The notes: a model not told the origin generated them from the sequence alone. A DNA stretch of 64,000 nt from Cytospora piceicola (GCA_023375675.1 JALQBC010000009.1:186001-250000), one strand, 5' to 3'. Counted from the first letter of the stretch, positions 10,145 through 22,721 are shown. Translations and numbers: made by a program.

Positions 10145-12267
10145 CTATATAAACCCGCTTTCTTTCAATGCCTTGTAAATCTTGACTTGTGCTTCCTGCG
10201 ACTCAGTCGGCTTCCGCAATCGGCCTTCGCCGGTGTCGATGTAGTTCTCCCAGAATTTCAGTCCTTCGATACCCTCCTCACGACAGAGCACCCCGCGCTC
10301 CTCGGCCATCTCCAGCTCCTCCTCAGCCACTCCGATGCTCCAGCCGAACCTCTCCGCTACTTCGCGAGCCGTCACCCCGCGGCCAAACTCCTGCCAGTCC
10401 CACGTCACGTCCCTCTCCGGTGCTATGTCGTGCAGGTCCCTCAGCCATGCCAGGATCGTCTTGATGGTCGTCTCGTCCGTCCGGTCCTGGCTCTGCACCA
10501 CCATGACGCCGCTCTTGAAGGTGCGCAGCCGCACGGGGAGCTTCAGCTTCCCCCACAGCTGAGCCGCCTTCTCGAAGTCCATGGGGCTCACCAGCTCCAC
10601 GCCGCCGCGGGCGCGGTTGAAGATGGCCCACAGGTCGACCAGGCTGATGATGCCACCGGCTTTCCTGAGCACACCTCGCGCGTCGTCGGTGAGGAACTCG
10701 GCCAGGTTCCTCGCCAGCTCGGACAGATAGAGGGACTCGTTGCTGGAGCCGCCACCAACAATGTCCTTGGTGGTCACCAGGCCGAGCTGGCTTGCCGACT
10801 CAGCCAGCAGCGCATTGGCTTCTGACGACCCGGCGCCCCCGTTGGTCTGCCTGGAGAAGCTCTCGGCCAGGGCGACGATCTCCCTGGCCGATGCCATAAG
10901 GGCCTCCAGATCCTCGAACGCCGTGCCAATGACCAGCTCGTTGTTCTTCCGCACCTCCAGTCCTCGCTGTTCCAGCCCAGCGATACCGACCGTTTTCTTT
11001 CTCGCGTGTTCCTTCGTAGTCGTGCCTTCATTCGAGTTCGCAGCAAGCGGGTTCTGATTGGGCATGGGAGGCGCGCCCTGCAGTAACCACTTGCGCTGTG
11101 TGATGGCACCCTTTAGCCGCTCGTACAGAATTTTGTCTCCACCTCCACGGAATGATATCTTGACACTCTCTGCGTTGCCCATGCCAGGCAGAGCACCATA
11201 GCTAAGTATGGGGCCGGGGGAGTCCGTCCTGTTCTGACTTTGAGCTGGCTGGACAGGCTGGCTCAGCTCCGGGGGGACGTCATGTGAGATCAGCGGCCCA
11301 CCGCACATCTCGCACGACAGCAGAGACGGATGGTTCAGGAAGGTGCATCGGGGGCACTGAAACGAGGCGTCCGGATCAGACGCCTTCGGGGGACTGCTAC
11401 GTGCCGCCGGCGACTCACTCCCTCCTACTAACCCGGCGCCCCCCGACTGGGCCAGGGGCCGCATCGGCAGCGGCGATGGCACTGCCTGCCTGCTCGTCGC
11501 GTTGTTTATGGCCGCCTTCAACACGTGGGTTAGGGCGGGCTTGATCCCACAGGCCAAGCACGGTGGCAGAGGCGTGTGAGCGTTTGCCGTCGCAGGGTCG
11601 AAGTTGGACGGGACTGGGTTCGAGAAGCTGCATATTGTGCAGACCCATGTTGCCGCGCTGGCAAGCGATGTGTCGACGGGCGCGGGTCGCAAAGGACTGT
11701 CCGTTCGAGGGGTTGGGGATGAGTTGTTGTTCCTGGGCGAAGCAGTTCCCGTTGCCGCTGACCTCGACTGGAGTGAGGAACGCTTCGTCGGTTTTGGTAT
11801 CAAGGTAACCTTGGCCGAAGACTTGAGGAACCCGGCCTGTATCGCAGCGTCTTAGCAGGCCCGTTCTACCAGTTATGGTCATGGCCTTGCCTTACATAGT
11901 ACTCATAGCGCTCTATATCCTTCAGGTCAAGCGAAACAGAGTTCGTTCTAGGGTCGGCTTTGTCTACGTAGCAGATGCGATGAGAGGTCAGGTAGACCTG
12001 CCCATTCTGCTGGTTGGGCAGCTTGTACTTTCTGCAAAGGAACTTGCCATCAGCACTTGTGAATCAGTCCAAGCGACGATCATAGCAAATATTGAGGGGT
12101 CAGGTGAAGGGTGAGCCATGATCATGAAAGGTTACGAGCAAGCCAATGATGACGGAATCAACTAACCCCTCATACAAGCCCACATTGTCTTGGACAAAGA
12201 GAAGCACCTCGTCTGGAAGATAGGCTGGCCGGAGGGCAGTTGTGAGGTCGAGCTGCTTTAGAAACAT
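10145..12267 (-). CDS. VPS36: ESCRT-II subunit Vps36
   Basis: Three exons, 12267-12167, 12031-11896 and 11836-10145, encode 642 aa. The first two give a classic Vps36 start: MFLKQLDLTTALRP, then VQDNVGLYEGKYKLP and DLKDIERYEYYAGFLKS, the first half of the GLUE (split PH) domain. Two NZF-like zinc fingers are inserted, at ~143-176 (C-x2-C...C-x2-C with a long 23-residue loop) and ~238-259 (C-x2-C-x10-C-x2-C). The GLUE domain then resumes (about 301-330, VKISFRGGGDKILYERLKG). The C-terminal EAP30 winged-helix part spans roughly 370-640. Vps36 binds phosphoinositide and ubiquitin on endosomes and, with Vps22 and Vps25, sorts cargo into multivesicular bodies. It is divergent from THP3. Confidence 0.93.
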
Positions 12268-12691
12268 TCGTCATGTCTGTTTTGGGAAGAAACCCCAAGT
12301 GTAAATAGGAGGTGTTTGAAGGGCAAGATAAGTGAAGCAGCTCGTGGATATACCGAGGTACTTGAGTCACTGCACTGCACTGCGTAGTGTGATGTCAGTG
12401 TCGATGCATATAGCCGGTTTATAGCATAAACGAGGGGTATTATCAAAGGCCTCTAACAGTATTTTATGTAATCAACCACTAGCGTGGCCACGGGAAACCT
12501 AAATCTCACTCTTGCCGAATGTCCACCGCCGCCCTCCCGTCTTCATTTCGCCATCCAGCAAATAAACAATCCCCATCATCGACGAACCGACAAGTCGTGC
12601 GTGCCACTTACAAAGGAAGATACTGATCTCCATAGTTAACCTGAACCCATATCCAACTTCTTCCCCACCTTCACATCCTCACGCCGTCGAA
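12268..12691. promoter_or_regulatory. Shared divergent promoter of VPS36 and THP3
   Basis: 424 bp between the two start codons. It includes a short AT-rich part (12420-12480) and a CA/CT-rich part near the THP3 start. No gene or repeat was recognised. Confidence 0.5.
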
Positions 12692-14376
12692 ATGTCAAAC
12701 ATGATGGGCTGGGCCGCCGTGTCCGGCCAAGCCGCAGCACCACCACCTCTGCCTGGAACCTACGCTTATCCAAACCGTAAGTTTGAATACCCAACACCAA
12801 ACATCTGCTGTCTACCACTGCTGACGTCTCGTTCTCGAAGCCGCCTACACTCAGGTTCAAGTTCGCCAGAACTTCAGTCAGCCCTTTTCCGTCCCTCCAC
12901 CAATCTATCCAGGCGCTCCTGTCCCACCATCCCCGTATGGTGCACCTCAGATGCCCCATCCGCCCCCAGCTAATCAACCCGAACCGGCCAAAAAGAAGAT
13001 CGAGTGGCCTCTGTCAGTTCGCCAATATGTTCAACGTTCCTTTACTCCCGCAAACCTTGATCCCTCGGTTCTCCGGACTGATATGGAGACCAAGTTGAAG
13101 GAGGTCATCTCCCAGGCCAGCGATGGAGGCCAGCTGCTCACGATCGATTGGGACAAGATGCCTCTACCCCAACAACTGATCAGAGAGGAGCGAGCCAGAC
13201 AGCTTGAGGCGCAGAAGTCTGGTCCAGGCAGCAGCCCTAGTTCCAGCAGAAAGCGCAAGTCCTTTGACGTGGATCATGATAACAGCAACGCCTCCAACGC
13301 CGCTCCATGGCACCGCAACGCGCTGGAGTACCGTGTCAGTTATGCGGCAAATGACAAGCGACACCCTATGGACGAGCCACTGGCCAAGAGTAAGTACACA
13401 AAGGCCAACGAGAAGCGCCAGAAGCGTAACGAGCGGGTCCAAGCCCCTTCACCTTCGCCCGAGCCTCCAGCTGGCCCAGTAGTCGGGACGTCTCAGAAGT
13501 TGGAGAAGTCATATCTCCGGTTGACTGCGCCGCCCAAACCTGAAGTGGTCCGCCCAGAAGCTATTCTGCGGCAGACGTTGGACCTGTTGAAGAAGAAGTG
13601 GAGGAAGGAGAGGAATTACTCTTACATTTGCGACCAGTTCAAGTCCATGCGTCAAGATCTTACCGTGCAACGTATCAAGAACGATTTGACCGTTGAGGTG
13701 TATGAGATTCACGCCCGGATAGCCTTGGAGATGGGAGACCTTGGTGAGTATAATCAGTGCCAGACCCAGCTTATGGCGCTCTACAAGCTGGGCCTGAAGG
13801 GTCACCCCGATGAATTCAAAGCATATCGTATTTTGTATTTCATCCACACCGCCAACCGCTCGGCCCTGAATGACGCCTTGGCGGATCTAACCACAGCAGA
13901 GAAGTCGGAGCCAGCGATCAAGCACGCCCTGGACATCCGTTCGGCATTAGCTCTGGGCAACTACCACCGTTTCTTCCAGCTTTACATCGACCCATCCAAC
14001 ATCAAGATGGGTGCGTACCTCATGGACATGTTTGTCGGTCGAGAACGTCTTGCTGCACTGTGCAACATATGCAGAGCGTGAGTACTCCTATTACCCTATT
14101 ACCATCCATGAGCACACAAGAAAGTTCGTAAAGCAATGCTGATATTCATCCCCCCTCTGCAGTTACAAGCTAGACGTGAAACTTCGGTTCATCACGGAGG
14201 AACTGGGCTTCGATGGTGACAGCGATGCATACCAGTTCCTCGTCGACCAAGATGCCCAGGAGCTCCTGGAAGAGCGGGACTCAGAGTACTATTTTTTGAC
14301 TGCAAAGGCCAAGTCGCATTTCGAGGGTGCAAAGGCCAAAGCATTCGGCCGTGTTGATATCAAGGGCCAGATCTGA
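12692..14376 (+). CDS. THP3: SAC3/GANP-domain protein Thp3-like (LENG8 homolog)
   Basis: Three exons, 12692-12776, 12841-14077 and 14163-14376, encode 511 aa. The N-terminus is Pro/Gln/Ala-rich (PPPIYPGAPVPPSPYGAP). The conserved IEWPLSVRQYVQRSF motif comes next, then a charged region with KRKSFD and EKRQKRNER nuclear-signal-like stretches. From about residue 250 the SAC3/GANP/PCI-like region runs nearly to the end (QTLDLLKKKW, FKSMRQDLTVQRI, GDLGEYNQCQTQL, FVGRERLAALC). In yeast, Thp3 works with Csn12 in transcription elongation and splicing-linked mRNA biogenesis; that role is inferred for this protein. The intron at 14078-14162 joins ICRA to YKLDVKLRF, and both sides match the family, so the gene model is firm. 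Confidence 0.9.
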
Positions 14377-15580
14377 TATCTACCCTTATCCCTTCGTTTT
14401 TCTTCAATTTCTTTACCGGCGGCCACGGTGTCTAAAGGCTTTGCCGCGCGCTTCTTCGTACCGCATTTCTATCTACCTCTACAGTTTCGGTCTCAAGCTC
14501 CCGTCACCTGCCTCGCCCGCCCTTGAGCAATCCTCGGACGAAGAGTCAAGCTGCACGATTTTTATAATTACGACCAGCACGAGTGGCCGCATACGGACAA
14601 TGCCGTCAAGATTGAAGGGCACGGGAGCCGATGTGCAGCATCGTGACTCGGCTGCGAGCGTTCCTATGAAATTACGGCTCAATTTTTCTGACCCAAGTTC
14701 CAGCTATGTTTGACGATGATTGGCGATACCCGCTGCTGCGTTGGAATGGGATGGTGGCACTGTTCATGTGGGCGGAGGAAGCCAGTGACTGGTTTGGTAA
14801 GCCCTTGGAACAGCAAATGAGCCTTTGGAGCATATGAAATTCTGTGCCCTGTTGAGGACCTTTTCCTGCTTTAAGAGGGGGCGTTTTGTGTACATGGCAT
14901 GGCGATCTGTTGGACGGACAACTTGGGTTTGAGATACCATATGGTTCTTCTGGCAATTAGGACAAGTAGACTCGGGGCGGCAACGTCGAGTCCCAGGTGT
15001 TGTTGCTGGTGGACAGGCGTTGAGGCTGTCAAATATGTAGGGTAACTCTCCACATTACTGACACGAAAACATATATTTATTATAAGTACGGTTGGACTGG
15101 ACTTGGCCCAACGTTGGCGGTTGTCCGTAGCTGCTGGAGGAGGTCTTGTTTGTTCATTGTGGATGTTTCTTTACTACCTACTTAAGTAGGTACCTACTTT
15201 GGTACTGAGTAAGACCTCCAGGGCTCTTTATGGATGGTATGAGGGTACCGAGGTACTTGACAGCCTCGTGACATGTGGGCCTTGCACGTTGCTTGACTAA
15301 TCGACCCCAGCAATCGAATTGAATTGGCGTTGCCGATCCTCCTTATTGATTCCCGAACCCCGCAAGTTTGTACTTACTGTACTTATTAGCACACCTCTTT
15401 AAGCAACACATCTCGCATCCACTTCATCGTAAATTGCATCTCAATTGCATCTTGCAAAACAACCCGACGACTCAGGCACCCCCCCCCCCTCCAAAACCAG
15501 AATACATAAAATCGACCAAGGCATAAAATAAAAAAAACTGGACCTCGACCTTAGTTCTCCCGCTCGACGGCTCGAGAATT
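14377..15580. other. Intergenic with palindromic TACCTA tract
   Basis: 1.2 kb with no supported gene. It includes THP3 3' sequence, a perfect 18-bp palindrome at 15175-15192, a run of 11 C at 15479-15489, and a short A-rich stretch just before the next gene's start. Confidence 0.6.
15175..15192. repeat. Perfect 18-bp palindrome of the TACCTA family
   Basis: TACCTACTTAAGTAGGTA equals its own reverse complement and is followed directly by CCTACTTTGGTAC. It belongs to the TACCTA/TAGGTA-rich elements that recur between genes in this window. Confidence 0.8.
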
Positions 15581-16398
15581 ATGGCGGCCCCGACGGCCAC
15601 GGCGTCGTCGTCCGTCGCCAATGGAATGGACACCTCCTTTACCAACCCCGTGGATGACAACAAAAACAAAAACAATAACAACAACAACGACAACAACAAC
15701 AACAACAACAGCAACAACAGCAGCACCACTCCCCAACAGCCACAAAAGGAGCGACACTCCCTCTCCCTCGATCAGCGACGCGCACTGCGGCGATGGGCCA
15801 ATTCGCAAACGGTGCGCCCCTCCCACAAGGCATGCATTGAGTGGTTCACGTCGCAATACGGCCTGTCAATCAGCCAGTCGACCGTGTCGCACTCGCTGTC
15901 CCCGAAATACGCACGCCTCGACGGCGACCCCCAGCTCTCCGGGTCGCGCCTGCGGTTCGGCAACTGGCCCGACGTCGAGAAGCTGGTCCTCATGTGGCAC
16001 CACAGCATGGTCAACAGCGGGCGCCAGCCGACCAACGAGGAGCTCGCCGACAAGGCCAAGTCCATCTTCCAGCAGCTGCCCCGGTACAAGGACGAGCCGC
16101 CGCCAGAGTTCAGCCCCGGGTGGATCCACCGCTTCAAGAAGCGCTACGGCCTGCTCATCCGCCGCCAGCGCCGCCACGGCACCGCGCCCCCGCCCCAGAG
16201 CGACATCCCCTACCTCGTCGACACCGTCCCGCGCTTCATGAGCGTCAGCTCCGAGACGAGCCCCGCCGCCATCCGCGAGGCCATCAACAGGATCGTCGGC
16301 GTCGAGCCGTCGCTGGCGACGTGCGCCCGCGTCAGGGACGAGGTCGTCAGGAGGCTCGAGAGCCCCCACCTGGGCCACCCCGGCCAGCCGGGCCACCC

Positions 16399-16429
<31 letters not shown>

Positions 16430-16966
16430 GACGTGGGGAACCCCGCGCCGCCTGCGGGCCCCGCCCCTCCGGCCCCGGCCGCCGCCGGCGGCGGCACCGC
16501 CCCGGGGGACGTGTACGGCGACGACGAGGACCCGGAGCTGATACTCCAGAACGCCCTGCACGCCCTGCAGCAGGAGGAGGCCGACGCCGAGGCCGAGGCC
16601 GCGGCCATCAGGGACGAGCGCGAGAGGTCGGAGAGGGGGATGGCGGCGTCGTCGTCGTCGCTGGGGGGCGGCCACCTGACGGCCAGCCAGTCGTACGCGC
16701 AGCAGGCTGCCGGCGCGGCCCTGGCGACGCCCGTCCGGAACGGGGTCGCCCAGCCGGGCGCTGCCGGCGGCGGCGGTGGCCTGTCCTCGCAGCAGCAGCC
16801 GCGCTACTCGGTCGTCGGCGAGGACCTCAACCTGACGCCCATCCCGTCCAACGGGCCCATCTCGAGCACCGACCGCCCCACGCGCTGCCCCTTCTGCATC
16901 AACCAGCGGATGCTGAGGACCATCAAGGAGGCGGTGGAGCACCTGTCGACGCATGTCGTCGTCTAA
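15581..16966 (+). CDS. CENP-B-type HTH DNA-binding protein lacking transposase domain
   Basis: Single exon of 461 aa. Residues 24-50 are an Asn-rich low-complexity tract encoded by an AAC microsatellite (about 15658-15720). Residues ~59-110 resemble the psq/CENP-B N-terminal helix-turn-helix (LSLDQRRALRRWANSQ, SISQSTVSHSLSPKY). Residues ~122-200 form a second CENPB/Tc5-type HTH (WPDVEKLVLMWHHSM, FSPGWIHRFKKRYGLLIRRQ). The rest is Gly/Ala/Pro/Asp-rich, without the DDE catalytic domain of pogo-like transposases. The last residues hold C436-x2-C439-x14-H454-x3-H458, close to a C2H2 zinc finger. It is probably a domesticated nuclear DNA-binding protein; the target is unknown. The frame choice rests on the HTH similarity, because other frames here are also open in this GC-rich DNA. 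Confidence 0.85.
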
Positions 16967-18759
16967 ATACTTATGGGATATAAGCAAGGCCACCCTTCTT
17001 TTTCTTCTTTTTCTTCTTCTTTTCTTTTGCTGTCAAGCGTCCTTTTATTTCTTCTTCTTCTTTTTCCTTTTCCCTTGTCTTTTTTGGAGTCCTGGACTTG
17101 CTGCTGGTGGTGGTTTCATGCATATATACGTGTATATGCTCCTACGATCCGCCTTCTCGGGGGGTCGGCACGGATGGAGGCGTTGTTTGAACCCTTTTTT
17201 TCTGCACAGGTTGAAACCATAAGGGGAGCGAATGAATGCGACACAAGCCTCGGTCGCCATTGGATTAATAAGGAAAGGGGCCCCAGAATCATCTCCCAGG
17301 TTTCGATACCCCTCTGTACATATTGTATCTCACTCACGGGGAGAGGGGGGGGGGGCTGTGTGGGTTTCTATTGTTTTTCTGCTCGAGATACCGCCATATT
17401 TCCTAACGGGGTTGACTGACTAGTTATGCAATGTCGGGCACCGGGAATGAGGTCTGCTTGATAATTCAATATTCATGAATCAACGAAAAGAGCCGTTACG
17501 AAACATAGCCTCGGGTTACTTATATGCACTAGGGAACCGTCGCTCGTAAATGTGGAGACCAGAACAAACCCCCCTGGTCTGTCGACGTTCCAGGCTCATC
17601 GTGAGGTGAAAGCAGCCCGGCTTGAAGGGACGTTGTCTCCCAAAAGATGGCCCCGGCTGGTACGAGCAGCCTCCTCGCTCACAGGGCAAGACACCGCACG
17701 GTACAGCAGCTAGATATGGTTCCCGGTTCTCCCTAGCTAGCCACCGCTGGTACCCGGGGGCGAGCCGAGCTGCCCGGAGATGATCCTCGAGCATCCCGCT
17801 TCGCCGCCCAAGAGCCGACGTTGTGGTCACGTTGAAACTCACACGCTCCGCACACGGCACAGTAGGGATTCTTTCTTAACTCTTTTGATTTTGGATTTCG
17901 ATTTCGATTCCTCATCTCTCCATGACGACGCTCTCATCATGGCTTGGCCACCATCTATCCCTTCCTTGGTACCCCTTTGTCCGCGAACCCAAATCCCGCC
18001 CCCATATCTCACACGAGCTCGTGGCGCCAACAGTCAGTCAGTCGGCACCAACAAGGCTTCGTCCCAGTGTTACTTTGCTCCTCCCTCACAAGGCCGGCCC
18101 CATGAACTTATGCTATCCCTGCCGCCCTGCTCCAACATCGTCTCAAAATGCTCGCCTGCCAAAAACAAACTATATAAAAGACTAGAAGAATAGAAAAATG
18201 GGTAATGATAAATAAAAGTAAGACAAAAAGACAGTAAAAGGCCAGAGAAAGTCTAGATATCTCTCATAGAAGGGAAGAAGACCGTAAACGCCATAGCTTT
18301 TCCACCATGTAGGAAAGTCCTCATATAGGCATGGTCCATCATCATGAGTCGCTTGCGCTTCGTCAAGGCCAGGTGACAGATTTTATATGGGAGGCAGGGA
18401 AACGGCGACAGGAACTTTTCGAGGAATTGAAGCTGGTATTCTGCTGCTCGAGTAGCGAACGTCGGTTGCACTGGGAGGTACGCCCCAGCTACTAAGCAAT
18501 ATGCTTGTCGAAGGTTTGGTACAGACGGATACACAGAACTGTTGTATTTCCCCTAGACTATGGTCTAGGAGGAAAACAAAAAATAAACTGCAATGCAGGC
18601 AAACAGTGCAAGATCCATCAACTGTGGTATGGTTCCTGTGCGTAGAATCGCCAAAGAAGATCGAACCGAAGCCGTACGCCATCGTCGAATGCGAAAACGT
18701 GGCCCAGCTAGAGGAAGCTGGCCATGGGTATACAAGTAGACAGGCATCGAGAAAGCAGC
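16967..18759. other. Intergenic, no gene seen
   Basis: 1.8 kb. It starts with a strong T/CT-rich tract (16994-17085), likely the 3' UTR of the upstream gene, and a G-run near 17345-17354. Open frames on either strand are short and unlike known proteins. The last part before 18759 is probably BEM1 3' UTR. Confidence 0.55.
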
Positions 18760-20795
18760 TCAGACTGGCTCCACATACAACAGCAGCTTCTCATTGCGCT
18801 CCAAAGCAGCGTCGAGGTCGCTGTTGCTGACCATAGGAAGCTTGTCCTGTGTTTGCTCGTCTTTGTAGAATATGTCGATAGTTTCGCCTGACGGGATCTT
18901 GAGCCGGTCACGGACCTTGTCGTATAGGTCTCGATACTGGATATCTGTCGGTACGCGAATAGCAATGAGGTCGCCATTGTAGCTCAGCTTTATCTTCATG
19001 GCTGCTTGCTGGTTCACGGATGCTTGTGATTGCGATAGTGACGACGACTGGCGAGGCATGCCGTTGGGTCCCCGCTGAGATGCGGCAGAGAGGGAATATC
19101 CGTGTCCATTCAGGTTATTCCTTGACGACTGCGACGATACCCCATCCGGAGGCGTGCCTTGCGAGTGCATAGAATGCTGAGAGCCGCCTGAGAGTCGGTA
19201 TTCGTCGCCTCCATTATTCGGGTCGATCTCGTAGTCGCCCTCCCTTGGCGCGAAGAATTGCTTGACCAAGTTGCACCTCGAGATGTATTGTGGCTGATCC
19301 AGGAGGTTTTTCACATAAGCGTCCAGGTTGTGAAGCCGGCCCTCCGTTATTGCGTCAGTCACGTAATTAACGGGACCCGGCATGTACGGCAGCGATCGTT
19401 TCTGCGTGCCCGTGTTCCCTGCTTCGGCCGGGAACTCTGTGAGCAACGCAATCTGGAAGTCGTAGAAGTCTTCGTAGTAACGAGAAAGCTCCCAATGTCG
19501 ACCGTCCTCCAGCGCAGCTTCGATGACAAACCAATATTTGTCTTCGGCAAAGCAGTAGCGGGGGATGCGAGCAGAGAGAGGAGCGTATAATTGCGAGCCA
19601 GGGCTTGATTGTTGGGGGGCTGCCTGCATTTGCTGAGTGTTCCGTTGTGAATTGTACCCGGGCTGTTTTCGAAGAGTCAGCAAGGCTGGCTGTAATGAGA
19701 GGGGAAACATGTCATTACTCACGCTGCTTTGAAGCTGTTGGCTTGTGCGGCCACCACCACCGCCACTCTGAAGACTCATGCGTTCCATGCCTTGTTCGAG
19801 ACCCTGCGGGATTGGTGCTCCCGAGGCATCAAACTTGCCCAACGTGATGCTACTGTTCTTGTAATCCGCCGCCATCTTCTTCCACTCTTCGACCCTTGGT
19901 ATTCCGGCCCTCTTGATGGCCCCCTGAGGGTCTGGGACTGGTGTGTTCGAGGCCATGTCGCGGATTTCGATGAAAGAGACCGGGATCAGTCCTGGACCGC
20001 CCAGCCTCCCTATTGGTTTCGCCACAAACCATTCCGGGTTTGATTGCGCAATAACGATGATGGCCTCACCGGCTTTGGCCTCAAGCTCGTCGGCCCTCTC
20101 GGCCTGGAAGTCGTACATAACAATACCGTAAACCATGGCGCCGGACTTCCCTGACATCTTAGAGTTGCGCTGGCTCACCGCAGGTGTCGGGGTGACGCTT
20201 GAGGCAGACGTCTCAGCGTATCCAGAGTCGTGATCCGGATTCTTGGTGGCGATGGGCGATGTTCGGCTCGTATCGGAGTTGGTACTGTCACGTTCTGTGC
20301 GGCCTAGAGCCTTGAAGTAGCTCACAGGAACGAGACCGCGAGCGTCGGGTAGAGCAGGATTGCAAGCTTCGTACCAGTCGCTGTCGTTTTCTCGACTGAT
20401 GACATGGAAAAAGTCGCCGCGCGAAAAGCTGAGCTCTTGGCTAGTTCGAGCGTCGTAATCGTAAAGTGCCCGAATCACCTGAGAGATTTGTCTCGGGCGT
20501 CAGCGGGTACCCTAAATGCAGGGGGCAGTGGGCGCCACCGAGGTAAAGCGGGGGTGTTTGAAGTGACTCGGCTCCCCTAAGCGCCCAAAGTGACCTGGGT
20601 AATAGATGTGGGAAGAGGAATGAATGGTGAGGGAGCCAAAGACAGCTTCAATGACCACCACCGTGATGGTTCTTAAGGGGCAGGGTCACGTACCTTTTTG
20701 GGAGGAACTATTGCGACAGCGGACTTTTGAGTAATTGGTTTCCCGTCCTTCTCTCCACCCTTGATTGACCGACGAAGAGCCTTGAGAGGGCGCAT
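18760..20795 (-). CDS. BEM1: Polarity scaffold Bem1/Scd2 (SH3-SH3-PX-PB1)
   Basis: Three exons, 20795-20694, 20478-19723 and 19662-18760, encode 586 aa. Exon 1 encodes the typical MRPLKALRRSIKGGEKDG start and VAIVPPKK, joined to VIRALYDYDARTSQELSFS in phase 0. Domains are SH3-1 (about 35-92), SH3-2 (151-206, GIVMYDFQAERADELEAKAG), PX (about 317-424, with LSRYYEDFYDFQ) and PB1 (508-586, MKIKLSYNGD..IFYKDEQ..). Bem1 ties Cdc42, its exchange factor Cdc24 (PB1-PB1 contact) and PAK kinase together at sites of polarised growth, so it should matter for hyphal tip growth. The second intron (60 nt) is stop-free and a multiple of three; retention would insert 20 residues between SH3-2 and PX. Confidence 0.93.
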
Positions 20796-22100
20796 AATGT
20801 CAGTTTTGCTTGTACAACAACGAACGTATGTAATAGCGGTGCGTGGGTGCTTGTTGTCATCCGATGTCTCTTTGCATGCCGGCGGTACAGATCGTGGGCG
20901 CGTGGGCGCTCGACGGGGGGGGGGGGGCGCAACGACAGTTAAAGAAGCAGCATCGAAAGCCACCGCTTCTGTGACCCATCAATGCACGGGAGAATTGCGA
21001 TGCGAAGAGAATCATCCAGATGGTGACGGGGGCGGGGAGGGAGCGCAGCGGCATGGCTGGTGGACGAACCTTCATCGTGTCGCCGTAACTCTTGCCTTGT
21101 GCAGGCGAATCCTATTCCAAAGCGGTTGCAGTTACTCAGGGTGGCCTCTTCTTCGCCTTTCTCTCTCCTCTCTTCCTTCTCTCTTGGTCGAAGAACCAAT
21201 CCCCTAGGACAGCCAATAAACCCAGAAGGTACTAATTTGGAGTTACGCCAGGTCTGCTCAGACGCTCTTGCCGTCGGGAGGCTATGCGATTCAGTGCGAC
21301 GGTAACGTAGGAAGGCGCACCAGCAACGTAAAGCGGGACCCAGCAAGTTGGAGGCCGGCGAGGCTTGACGGTTGCAGAGACAGCGTACCCAACGATCGTG
21401 ACAGCACTTGGTGGTAACCTTTTGGAAAGATACTACAAGCCGTGAGGAGAAGATGGCGCGGGCGCTCTTCAATTGTTGATCCCGAGTGGTGTTTAGTGTT
21501 TCGGGCGCAGTTCGAGGTGTCCAAGAAAACGAACGATGTCGTCACTCCCGATAAAGAGTCATGCAAAAGAGACAGGGCCGGATTGTTGATACGTCTGTTT
21601 CAGTCGGGGATTCGACCAAGGTGAACGGTTCGTGGGGGGAGCGTTCGTTCTGCCTAGGGAAGACGTTGAAGAAAAAAAAAAGATGATGATGATGTAGGAA
21701 ATAAAAATACGACGACGGTCTGGCCCCTTCGAAAAAAACGTTGGAAAACCCTTAGCCCTTCCGTTCTTGTTATTGCGGTTCTTTATCAAATGTTTAGTAG
21801 CGGATGGCAAGGCGATCCCTCCTCCTCTTCTTTGTCCCGCGGCTCTCTTTCCCGCTAGTCACAAGGAAAACCTTCTGAACCGATGTTGGCCCGTGCTATC
21901 ACAACCAACAAGTAGTAGTAGAAGTAGTAGCGGTGCCTTTTGCCGTTGAGCGATCTGTTGATGGAGAGGGCGTGGCGATCCGACACGAGGCAAGAGGGGG
22001 GCCGGACTGGAGCAGGCAATTCCTAGTAGTAGGTACCTGACAAGTAGGTAGTCTAAGTGTGTCGGGTCACTCGAAGGCGTGAGAGTGGATCGGACGGGGG

Positions 22101-22142
22101 TTGTTGATTGTTGATTGTTGATTGTCGATTGTCGATTGTCGT
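22101..22142 (+). repeat. Heptamer minisatellite (TTGATTG/GATTGTC units)
   Basis: About six head-to-tail 7-bp units that change from TTGTTGA to TTGTCGA along the array. A related array lies at 25314-25355. Confidence 0.85.
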
Positions 22143-22341
22143 CGACGTCCCGACAAGAGCAAGTGGCGTTGCGAGAAATCGAGGGACAGGACGGGCAAGC
22201 CAATATTAATAAACAGAGTGAAGAAGAGAAATAGAGCAGTGCAGTGCAGTAGCAAGAGCGAAAAGGGGTGCAGCGAGGGTCAACGGGCAGGATGGAAAAG
22301 ATTAGCGCCCAGTTTTGTGTGTGAGAGAGAGAGTTGCTTGG

Positions 22342-22402
22342 GTTGTGTGTATGTGTGTGTGTGTGAGTGTGTGGGATCAGTGTGAGTGTGTGTGAGTGTG
22401 AG
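22342..22402 (+). repeat. TG/GTGA microsatellite
   Basis: Alternating TG run interrupted by GA steps (TGTGTGAGTGTG type), about 60 bp. Confidence 0.85.
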
Positions 22403-22660
22403 CTTGTATGGGGTTTGTTCTCCGGCTCCTTCGACTCGCACTTCGATACGATCAGCAGAGGTCAGTGAGTTACAAGGGCCGCGCCAACGCTACCTAGGTA
22501 CCTATGGGAGGAAGTGGGAGGAGGGGCTTCAATTTTCCCCCTCCCGATGGGACGGTAATGCGTGACTGCTCCAGGTGGTGAAGTACCGTACCAGGTAGGT
22601 AAACACCTGCATGGACCACCTGGGCACCTGGGCAGCTTAGACAAGGGGGGTAACCTACTG

Positions 22661-22692
22661 TACTTACTTACCTAGGTACCTAGGTAGGTACC
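22661..22692. repeat. TACCTAGGTA palindrome cluster
   Basis: Overlapping palindromes made of TACCTAGG and TAGGTACC. They lie just before the A25 tract. Confidence 0.8.
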
Positions 22693-22721
22693 AACCTGCC
22701 TACCACGTTCTTTTGGTCTCC

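Noticed and set aside
15841..16993. Long open frames of 375-380 codons on both strands over the CENP-B-type gene
   Set aside because: They are shadows of the GC-rich coding frame, with no HTH or other domain; the frame carrying both HTH units is the coding one.
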